A DNA stretch of 5,203 bases, taken from NCBI GenBank assembly GCA_045652835.1, contig JAZOLE010000016.1, positions 1-5,203 of the forward strand, given 5' to 3'. This DNA is from SVQP01 sp045652835. Its GTDB lineage: Bacteria; Bacillota; Clostridia; Oscillospirales; CAG-272. Shown one piece after another: positions 1 through 5,203 of the stretch. Each line of letters starts with the position of its first letter. Position 1 is the stretch's first letter. The notes beneath the pieces were generated by a model, which saw nothing but the letters and a program-made list of their open reading frames with translations, was not told where the DNA came from and ran no database searches. Both the position numbers and the translations under genes were made by a program.

Positions 1-468
1 CGAGTAGATCTTCTCGTATTTCTTGGCAAGCTCGTTCATCTCGCCTGTTTCGATCTGCATCAGGGATGCCATCTGGTCGGCAAACGCGCCCGTACCGCCG
101 GCACACGTGCCGTTCATGCGCACCTCCAGATTGCCCTTCAAAAACAGGATCTTGGCGTCCTCGCCACCCAGCTCGATGACCACGTCGGTATCGGGCAAGC
201 GATGGCTGATGGCTACCTTGGTGGCATAGACCTCCTGCACGAAGGGTACACCCGCGCGCTCGGCAAGTCCCATGCCCGCAGAGCCGGAAATGGCGCAAAC
301 CACCGGCTCGGTGATATTGAACTTTTCGATCAAACCCTTGATGACCTCACGGGCCTTCTCCTTGATCATAGCAAAATGACGCTCGTAGCTCTTATGGAGA
401 AGATTGCCGTTATCATCCAGCACAACGCACTTGATGGTGGTTGAGCCAATGTCAATGCCTATTCTCAT
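1..468 (-). CDS. 2-hydroxyacyl-CoA dehydratase-type activase (BadF/BadG/HgdC ATPase family), N-terminal part
   Basis: The first 156 residues are visible; the rest lies beyond the left edge. The family uses ATP hydrolysis to push a low-potential electron from a [4Fe-4S] cluster into a partner dehydratase or reductase. Seen in the sequence: an ASKHA-type phosphate loop near the N-terminus (GIDIGSTT, residues 4-11), GSAGMG (62-67), GGEDAKI (101-107) and MNGTCAGGTGAF (118-129). Cys122 in the last motif matches the family's cluster ligand; the second expected ligand cysteine would lie off the window. The wording GGEDAKI and NGTCAGGTGAF, as I recall it, is typical of very large (about 1,400-residue) proteins that fuse activase and dehydratase domains, rather than of stand-alone HgdC, which has a CAAGTGRF-like motif. 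The start ATG has AGGA 8 nt upstream, and this Shine-Dalgarno abuts the upstream gene's stop codon. The 11-bp gap implies co-transcription with the A-T-R reductase. Family is secure; total length and substrate are inferred. Confidence 0.9.
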   Translation of the reverse strand, partial: MRIGIDIGSTTIKCVVLDDNGNLLHKSYERHFAMIKEKAREVIKGLIEKFNITEPVVCAISGSAGMGLAERAGVPFVQEVYATKVAISHRLPDTDVVIELGGEDAKILFLKGNLEVRMNGTCAGGTGAFADQMASLMQIETGEMNELAKKYEKIYS

Positions 469-479
469 ATGCTTTTTCC

Positions 480-3428
480 TTACTTAATCTTGTTGATGTA
501 GCTCAAGTAGCGCAGTGTGATCTTGGACCACTTGAAATCCAGCTTTTTGAGCTCTGCTACCGTAAATTCGTTGCTGATCGGAACGTTTGCAGAGGACGAC
601 GCGATGGCGTGATAGAACGACAGCACCGCGACCTCGCGATCCGAGATCAGCTCCTTGAGCGATTTTTCAAAGATATCGTTAGACACCTGCTTGATGCTGC
701 GGAACAGCTTGCGCGACAGCGTATCAATGGTGAAAATGTGGGGATTGTACAGATTGTAGATGTTATTGACGCGATCATGCAGCGCAAGGCGCACGTATGC
801 GTCGGCACATTCGTCTACGGGCGTGAAATCGATGGGATAATCCGCGATCTCCTTGCTGTACATTCTGACCTTCATCAGACCCTTATAACGGCCGATAAAG
901 CCGTTATCCTTGGCGTTCTTTTGGAACTTGCCGTCCTTCATTCTCCAAGTCAGGTTACCAATACGGAAAATATTCGCCTCAAGTCCCTGCTCTCTTGCCA
1001 GCAGCACGCGCTCCTCTGCCAAGTATTTGGAGTGGATATATACGTTTTGCGCATGCTCCTGTCCGATATCCAGACTGAACTCGTCAAAGGTTGCATCGGG
1101 ATTGCGCTGCGCTACCGTACCGGAGCCGTGCACGCTTGCCGTAGAGGTATGCTGCAGCACCGCTTCTGCCTCAAAGCAGAAATCAATGACGTTTTGCGTG
1201 CCATTCACGTTGGTACGCTCAAAGTCCTCGTAATTGCCTGCGTGGCTGACGTTTGCCGCCGTGTGGATAACCATATCCACCTTCTGGGCAAGGTGCTTGT
1301 AATCCTTCTCCGAAAGACCGAGCATAGGCTCAGCTATATCGCCCACCGCGACTTTATACGTGAAATACTCATGCTCTGTGGGGAAATAGTACCTCAGCGT
1401 ATCCTTGAGCTTTTCCTCATTGCGCACAAGGCAGATGACGTGCATTTTGCGGCGCAAAAGCTCACGCAGCACGTGCGAGCCGAGATATCCCGTAGCGCCC
1501 GTCAGCAGCACGTACTTGATATCCTGCGTATACAGCAGGTTGGAATTGTGGTGGATCAGCTCGTTAACGTTTATTTTGCTTTCCTGATCGGATGAATGGT
1601 CCTTAGCCGACAGCAGCACCCGCTCAATCATCTCGGCAGTGGGGTTATCATAAATCATCTGCGCGGGAATACCGATCAGCGCGCCAACCTCCAAAGCTGC
1701 CAGGCTATCACCGCCGATATCAAAGAAATCATCCTTGATGCCTATGTTTTTGCAGCCCAAGATCTTTTCAAATGCAGCCACGATCTTGATCTGCTCGGGC
1801 GTGGTAGGCTCAATATGCTCCACCGTCTTTTTGCATACGGTCTCCTTGATCATAGCAAGTGCTTCCTTGCGCTTGATCTTCAAAGATGTGGTTTTGGGGA
1901 AATCCCTTGCAATGAAATCATACGCAACGATTCTCTTGTATGCGGGGGCATCGTTGTTGTATTTCTTGATGCCGTTCTTGATCTCCTTGATGACGTTGCT
2001 GTTATTGATATCGGTAGGCTGAATGGCAGCACAGATCTTGCCCTTGCTCTCGTATACCATAACGTCCTTGACGCCCGGAATCATGGCAATATATGCCTCA
2101 ATCTCCTCGGGATAAATGTTCTTGCCGTTATCCAGAATGATCAGGTTCTTGGATCGGCCCGTAATATACAGCCAGCCGTCCTTATCAAAGTAGCCAAGGT
2201 CGCCCGTATGCAGCCAACCGTCCTCGGTTATCGCCTCGCGCGTTGCCTGCTCGTTTTTGTAGTAGCCGAGCATCACACCGTCACCCTTGACCATGATCTC
2301 ACCGTTCTCGACCTTGACGTCCATGTAAGACACAGGCTTACCGACCGAGCCGAAGCGGTTAACGTCGGGATAGTTTGCCGAGATCAGCGGCGCACACTCG
2401 GTCATACCGTAGCCCTGAAACATGCTCACGCCAAATTCCTCAAAGGTCTCGGCAATCTCCGAACGAAGCGCAGCACCGCCTACGATCACGCGGCGCAAAT
2501 TGCCGCCAAACTTTTTAAGCAGACTCTTGTACAGTGTGCGGCGTGCGTCAATGCCCAGATGGCGAAGCCGCTTATTGAGCTTTTTGGCAATTCCCACCTT
2601 GCGCTTGGCAGAGCCCGAGGAAATACCCTCCATGACCTTTTTGTAAAACACCTCTGCAATGGCGGGCACAACCAAAATTACTGCAGGCTTAAAACGATTC
2701 AGGTTGGCAACAATATTCTCCAACTTATCGTTGATGCACACGGTCGCGCCGCAATACAGCACGCCCAGATTGTCAACCGTCAGCTCAAAGGTATGGTGAA
2801 TGGGCAGCACCGACAGCACCACGGGATACTTCAATCCCTTGTCATAGTTCATTCTGTAAATATCACAAATATTGCTCACAATGCTTCTCTGGCTGAGCAT
2901 AACGCCCTTGCTGACGCCCGTGGTGCCCGAGGTGAACAGAATCTCCGCCAGAGCATCGGGATCGATCTTGGGCAGCTGAACCTGCTCGGTCATCAGAATC
3001 TCGGCATACCGTGCGCTTGCAAAGTTGACGATATCGCAAACGGCATTGTCGGCTTTCTCAATCGCACCGATCATGAGTGCATACTCACCGGACACAAACA
3101 CCACGTCCACATCACCCATAGCCAAAAGCCCCAGCATCTCGTCGGTGGTCAGCATCTTATCAATGGGAACGACCACGTTGCCGCTACAAGCAATGCCAAG
3201 GAAGGTCACGACCCACTCATAGCTGGTCGAGCCGATAATGGCAATGTGCCTTCTCTCCCATCCGCGGCCATACAGCCAGGATGCAACGGCAAAAATATCA
3301 CGTGCAAATTGCTTATATGTTTTTCTAACTATTCTGTCATTGTCTATGTATCTGTAAGCGTCCCTATAGGCGTATGCAGTTGCAATCTCGTTGACGTATT
3401 CCTGCAGATCCATTAGCGTTTTTTTCAC
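480..3428 (-). CDS. Carboxylic acid reductase-like A-T-R enzyme (adenylation, carrier, thioester reductase)
   Basis: Predicted 982-residue cytoplasmic enzyme that adenylates a carboxylic acid, loads it as a thioester on its own phosphopantetheine arm and releases it by NAD(P)H reduction as an aldehyde, possibly an alcohol. Domains seen: AMP-binding adenylation domain, about residues 10-525, with LPIHHTFE (208-215), P-loop FTSGTTGVSKG (165-175), GYGMTE (339-344), TGD (408-410), GRSKN (424-428) and a candidate catalytic Lys517 in TTSLK. The carrier domain follows (about 545-607), with GGDSL and attachment Ser575. Last is a Rossmann thioester reductase (about 637-982) with TGATGYLG (643-650), an STAS segment and Y797-x3-K801. 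There is no condensation domain, so it is a single-module enzyme. The HHTFE-type adenylation domain resembles long-chain acyl-CoA synthetases, suggesting a fatty or other non-amino acid; that is inference. It is shorter than classical CARs (about 1,170 residues). GTG was chosen because AGGAG lies 8 nt upstream; the in-frame ATG at 3467 has no ribosome binding site and sits almost at the predicted transcript start. Another ATG lies 15 bases inside. Confidence 0.92.
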   Translation of the reverse strand: MKKTLMDLQEYVNEIATAYAYRDAYRYIDNDRIVRKTYKQFARDIFAVASWLYGRGWERRHIAIIGSTSYEWVVTFLGIACSGNVVVPIDKMLTTDEMLGLLAMGDVDVVFVSGEYALMIGAIEKADNAVCDIVNFASARYAEILMTEQVQLPKIDPDALAEILFTSGTTGVSKGVMLSQRSIVSNICDIYRMNYDKGLKYPVVLSVLPIHHTFELTVDNLGVLYCGATVCINDKLENIVANLNRFKPAVILVVPAIAEVFYKKVMEGISSGSAKRKVGIAKKLNKRLRHLGIDARRTLYKSLLKKFGGNLRRVIVGGAALRSEIAETFEEFGVSMFQGYGMTECAPLISANYPDVNRFGSVGKPVSYMDVKVENGEIMVKGDGVMLGYYKNEQATREAITEDGWLHTGDLGYFDKDGWLYITGRSKNLIILDNGKNIYPEEIEAYIAMIPGVKDVMVYESKGKICAAIQPTDINNSNVIKEIKNGIKKYNNDAPAYKRIVAYDFIARDFPKTTSLKIKRKEALAMIKETVCKKTVEHIEPTTPEQIKIVAAFEKILGCKNIGIKDDFFDIGGDSLAALEVGALIGIPAQMIYDNPTAEMIERVLLSAKDHSSDQESKINVNELIHHNSNLLYTQDIKYVLLTGATGYLGSHVLRELLRRKMHVICLVRNEEKLKDTLRYYFPTEHEYFTYKVAVGDIAEPMLGLSEKDYKHLAQKVDMVIHTAANVSHAGNYEDFERTNVNGTQNVIDFCFEAEAVLQHTSTASVHGSGTVAQRNPDATFDEFSLDIGQEHAQNVYIHSKYLAEERVLLAREQGLEANIFRIGNLTWRMKDGKFQKNAKDNGFIGRYKGLMKVRMYSKEIADYPIDFTPVDECADAYVRLALHDRVNNIYNLYNPHIFTIDTLSRKLFRSIKQVSNDIFEKSLKELISDREVAVLSFYHAIASSSANVPISNEFTVAELKKLDFKWSKITLRYLSYINKIK

Positions 3429-3436
3429 GATCAAAA

Positions 3437-3441
3437 CTCCT
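3437..3441 (-). promoter_or_regulatory. Ribosome binding site AGGAG deciding the GTG start
   Basis: On the minus strand AGGAG is followed by 8 nt and then GTG at 3428-3426. Neither the upstream in-frame ATG (3467) nor the downstream ATG (3413) has a comparable site, so this element fixes the start of the A-T-R reductase gene. Confidence 0.75.
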
Positions 3442-3482
3442 ATCTTGATATCCAAACGTTCGGGCATACAAAACCATTATAC

Positions 3483-3511
3483 ATTATACTATAAAATCTT
3501 GCGTTTGCCAA
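3483..3511 (-). promoter_or_regulatory. Sigma-A type promoter for the A-T-R reductase / activase operon
   Basis: Reading the minus strand, TTGGCA (3511-3506) is separated by exactly 17 bp from a perfect TATAAT (3488-3483). A second perfect TATAAT follows 7 bp downstream (3481-3476), so initiation could slip between two sites. Transcription from the first box would start near 3476, giving a leader of about 48 nt before the GTG start. The boxes are seen directly; promoter activity is inferred. Confidence 0.75.
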
Positions 3512-3561
3512 GATACAATTTTTGAAAATTTCATCAATTTTTTGTGTAGATTTTGAGAAAA

Positions 3562-3580
3562 AAGAACAGAAAAAGTTCTT
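3562..3580. repeat. Small inverted repeat, 6-bp stem
   Basis: AAGAAC and GTTCTT flank a 7-nt A-rich loop (AGAAAAA). In an A-rich stretch such a stem can arise by chance. It lies about 50 bp upstream of the minus-strand -35 box, so an operator role is possible but unsupported. Confidence 0.3.
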
Positions 3581-3625
3581 CTCCCCTACCCTTACGGAAA
3601 TTATATATTTTTGCATTTCGGGAAT

Positions 3626-3661
3626 ATGCGTTGTCAAGAGAAGAAATCTCTTGTCATGCAT
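3626..3661 (+). repeat. Hairpin-forming inverted repeat followed by T-rich tract
   Basis: A perfect 7-bp stem, CAAGAGA (3635-3641) and TCTCTTG (3647-3653), encloses a 5-nt loop AGAAA. An outer ATGC/GCAT pair (3626-3629 with 3658-3661) can extend it past an internal loop. The plus strand then runs TGTTTTTCGTTTTGTTTTTT. Read rightward this resembles a weak intrinsic terminator or attenuator, but no upstream plus-strand gene ends here, so it may instead be a regulator-binding dyad between the divergent promoters or a leader hairpin from an unseen upstream start. Confidence 0.4.
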
Positions 3662-3701
3662 TGTTTTTCGTTTTGTTTTTTGCAACGATCCGTACGAGAT
3701 T

Positions 3702-3743
3702 TTGACAGGTATATAAGGCTTACGAATGACAAATCATATGATT
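3702..3743 (+). promoter_or_regulatory. Candidate promoter elements for the small protein / FAD-Rieske operon
   Basis: A perfect -35 hexamer TTGACA lies at 3702-3707, but the hexamer 17 bp on (AATGAC, 3725-3730) is a poor -10. A good -10-like TATGAT lies at 3737-3742, too far (29 bp) from that -35 and without one of its own. TATGAT is embedded in a perfect 12-bp palindrome AATCATATGATT (3732-3743) that could be an operator. The geometry suggests a weak or activator-dependent promoter. The hexamers are seen; the start site is not determined. Confidence 0.4.
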
Positions 3744-3753
3744 ATCACAAATC

Positions 3754-3758
3754 GGAGG
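3754..3758 (+). promoter_or_regulatory. Strong ribosome binding site GGAGG of the 60-residue gene
   Basis: GGAGG lies 7 nt before the ATG at 3766. It is the clearest plus-strand Shine-Dalgarno in the window and the main evidence that the very short gene after it is real. Confidence 0.8.
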
Positions 3759-3765
3759 TGTAAAA

Positions 3766-3948
3766 ATGACGAAAGATCAAATGCCCGTAGGCTTTGCTAT
3801 GGCGCTGGCGATGAATCCCGATGCCATGCAGAAGTTCGGAACGCTCAGCGAAGAACAAAAGAGGGAGATTATCGCAGGAACACAAGCCGTCAAAAGTAAG
3901 GACGAGATGCACAGGTACGTGGACTCTCTTGTAAATGACAGGCAATGA
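3766..3948 (+). CDS. Small conserved-type hypothetical protein (60 residues)
   Basis: Function unknown. The 60-residue product has no signal peptide or membrane segment. It has a hydrophobic, Met-rich N-terminal half (PVGFAMALAMNPDAM, residues 7-21) and a charged, probably helical second half, with TLSEEQKREII (26-36) and a closing SKDEMHRYVDSLV segment (44-56). From memory this pattern (MALA..P.AM..F..LSEEQK..II......SK.EM..YV..L) recurs in small unannotated clostridial proteins; I cannot name a family. Evidence that it is a gene: a GGAGG site at ideal spacing, an orderly amphipathic composition, and a stop overlapping the next start by ATGA. The overlap implies translational coupling with the FAD-Rieske oxidoreductase, so it may be a partner or regulator of that protein, or only a conserved leader cistron. 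No cysteine or histidine pair suggests a metal site. Confidence 0.8.
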   Translation: MTKDQMPVGFAMALAMNPDAMQKFGTLSEEQKREIIAGTQAVKSKDEMHRYVDSLVNDRQ

Positions 3949-5203
3949 ACGGGGACATGAACAAATCAGTATGGCAAGATCACGTGCCCCGCATGCGCTT
4001 GGAGCGTTGGGAAGGAAATGCCGCCACCGATATTCTGATCATCGGTGGCGGTATTGCGGGGATCTTGTGCGCTCACAATCTCAAGAACGCAGGGGCAGAT
4101 TGCATGCTTGTGGAAGCCGCGGAGATTTGCGGCGGCATTACCCAAAATACCACGGCAAAGATCACCCTTGGTCACGGACTCATCTATGACAAAATGACAA
4201 AACGCTTTGGCATAGAACAGGCGCAACTTTACGCGCAGGCGCAGATCCAAGCATGCAAGGCATACGCACACCTTTGCGAAAATATCGACTGTGACTATCA
4301 GACACGGGATAATTACGTCTATTCCCTGACCGACCGCAGCAAGGTCAAAAGAGAGGTCAGCGCCCTGTGCCGCCTTGGCATAAAAGCCGAGCTTTCGGAT
4401 GCTTGCGAGCTACCTTTCTCGGTTGCGGGCGCGGTGCGTATCAAAGATCAAGCGCAGTTTCACCCGCTGAAATTCCTTTATGCAATGGCAGAAGACCTGC
4501 CGATCTATGAGCATACCAAGGTACTGGAACTAAAACCAAACAAGGTTATCACCAACCGCGGAGAAATCACCTTTAAAAAGCTGATAGTGGCAACTCACTT
4601 CCCTATCTTCAACAAGCACGGCTTGTATTTTCTCAAGCTCTATCAACACCGCTCTTATGTGATCGCCATAAAAAATGCGCAACAGATAAACGGCATGTAC
4701 GTAGACGAATCGGACACGGGGCTTTCTTTTCGCAATTACGGTAATCTTTTGCTACTCGGCGGTGGCGGACACCGCACGGGCAAGCAGGGCGGCTGCTGGC
4801 GAGAGCTGGAGGAGTTTACGCGCAAGCACTACCCAAACGCAGAGATTGTGGGCAGGTGGGCAACGCAGGATTGCATGAGCTTGGATGACCTTCCCTATAT
4901 CGGGCAGTACGCCAAATCAACGCCCGACGTCTTTGTGGCAACCGGCTTTCAAAAATGGGGCATGACAAATGCCATGGTTGCTGCGCATCTTCTCGGCGAC
5001 CTCGTGCAGGACAAGCCAAATCCTTACGCCGCTGTTTTTGATCCCTCTCGAACCGTTCTGCGCCCCGGGCTTGCCGCCAACGCCTTTGAATCGACAATTG
5101 GACTGCTGACGCCCACCGCACCACGTTGCCCACACCTTGGCTGCGCCCTCAAATACAACCGCGACGAGCATAGCTGGGATTGCCCCTGCCACGGCTCGCG
5201 CTT
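3945..5203 (+). CDS. FAD-dependent oxidoreductase with C-terminal Rieske [2Fe-2S] domain, C-terminus off window
   Basis: 419 residues are visible and the frame is open to the right edge. The N-terminal part is a DAO/GlyOx-type flavoprotein: dinucleotide-binding GGGIAG (residues 34-39), ribose-binding Glu57 at the end of the second strand, GGITQNTTAK (63-72), and a late TGFQKWGMT motif (333-341) typical of FAD contacts near the domain end. The Rieske domain then starts, with Cys395-x-His397 and Cys413-x2-His416 as the four cluster ligands. Cys400 and Cys415 are placed for the structural disulfide of high-potential Rieske proteins. The same architecture occurs in Bacillus YhfW, whose substrate I do not know. 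The complete family is about 500 residues, so perhaps 80-100 are missing. The start could be ATG 3945, which overlaps the previous stop, or ATG 3957 (MNKSVW), which fits my recollection of relatives; neither has a good Shine-Dalgarno, consistent with coupled translation. Role likely amine or amino-acid oxidation or redox stress; not proven. Confidence 0.92.
   Translation, partial: MNGDMNKSVWQDHVPRMRLERWEGNAATDILIIGGGIAGILCAHNLKNAGADCMLVEAAEICGGITQNTTAKITLGHGLIYDKMTKRFGIEQAQLYAQAQIQACKAYAHLCENIDCDYQTRDNYVYSLTDRSKVKREVSALCRLGIKAELSDACELPFSVAGAVRIKDQAQFHPLKFLYAMAEDLPIYEHTKVLELKPNKVITNRGEITFKKLIVATHFPIFNKHGLYFLKLYQHRSYVIAIKNAQQINGMYVDESDTGLSFRNYGNLLLLGGGGHRTGKQGGCWRELEEFTRKHYPNAEIVGRWATQDCMSLDDLPYIGQYAKSTPDVFVATGFQKWGMTNAMVAAHLLGDLVQDKPNPYAAVFDPSRTVLRPGLAANAFESTIGLLTPTAPRCPHLGCALKYNRDEHSWDCPCHGSR

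Larger units (their letters stand above)
3429..3765. other. Divergent intergenic region between two operons
   Basis: About 340 bp, strongly AT-rich compared with both flanks, with no convincing gene. It holds the minus-strand promoter and leader at the left end, two inverted repeats in the middle (3562-3580 and 3626-3661), T-rich runs at 3661-3681, and the candidate plus-strand promoter elements at 3702-3743 with a 12-bp palindrome at 3732-3743. Open frames of 64 and 81 codons cross it, but they are low-complexity, lie over the promoter and have no usable ribosome binding site. Confidence 0.8.

Noticed and set aside
23..444. Plus-strand open frames opposite the activase gene
   Set aside because: The minus strand carries clear activase motifs over the same bases; these frames have no ribosome binding site or recognisable motif.
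441..3416. Long plus-strand open frames (384 and 606 codons) opposite the A-T-R reductase
   Set aside because: They run in exact codon register with the minus-strand gene, so they stay open simply because that gene almost never uses TTA, CTA or TCA. The predicted products show no domain pattern and the minus-strand product has full enzyme motifs throughout.
480..3428. Lysine-pathway alpha-aminoadipate reductase (Lys2) identity for the A-T-R gene
   Set aside because: Domain order matches, but Lys2 is about 1,390 residues with an extra N-terminal region and an amino-acid-type adenylation domain; the acyl-CoA synthetase-like motifs here argue against it.
3626..3681. Hairpin plus T tract as a true transcription terminator
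   Set aside because: No plus-strand gene ends upstream of it, the stem is AT-rich, and the T-rich run is interrupted and offset from the perfect stem, so it is reported only as an inverted repeat.
3440..3716. Short open frames (81 codons minus, 64 codons plus) in the intergenic region
   Set aside because: They cover the promoter elements, are rich in Phe, Lys and Ser from AT-rich DNA, and lack a ribosome binding site at sensible spacing.
4816..5192. Minus-strand open frames (105 and 91 codons) under the FAD-Rieske gene
   Set aside because: The plus frame encodes the FAD and Rieske motifs continuously here; the opposite frames are Arg/Ala/Gly-rich shadows.

Overview
The window looks like a chromosomal piece of an anaerobic Firmicute, most likely a gut-type clostridium. 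The reasons are strong AGGAG/GGAGG ribosome binding sites, an AT-rich intergenic region with sigma-A type promoter boxes between coding regions of roughly even base composition, a 2-hydroxyacyl-CoA dehydratase-type activase (an oxygen-sensitive, anaerobe-associated family), and a small protein of a type I associate with clostridia. No genus can be assigned from the sequence alone.

The layout is two divergent transcription units separated by about 340 bp. On the minus strand, a well-formed promoter (TTGGCA, 17-bp spacer, TATAAT) drives a 982-residue three-domain enzyme: adenylation, phosphopantetheine carrier, NAD(P)H thioester reductase. This is the carboxylic acid reductase or NRPS-like A-T-R architecture. 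Eleven bases after its stop, and surely in the same operon, begins an ATP-dependent activase of the BadF/HgdC family; only its first 156 residues are inside the window. Its motifs look like those of the very large activase-dehydratase fusion proteins rather than the small stand-alone activators.

On the plus strand, a 60-residue conserved-hypothetical-type small protein with a strong ribosome binding site overlaps by ATGA the start of an FAD-dependent oxidoreductase. That protein carries a C-terminal Rieske [2Fe-2S] domain and runs off the right edge.

The most interesting point is the minus-strand pair: an enzyme built to activate a carboxylic acid and reduce it to an aldehyde (or alcohol), coupled to a radical-type acyl-CoA or acyl-ester reducing system. 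A fatty aldehyde, ether-lipid or plasmalogen-related pathway is one hypothesis. The intergenic region holds the promoters and several inverted repeats. No RNA gene, CRISPR array, insertion sequence or attachment site was seen.
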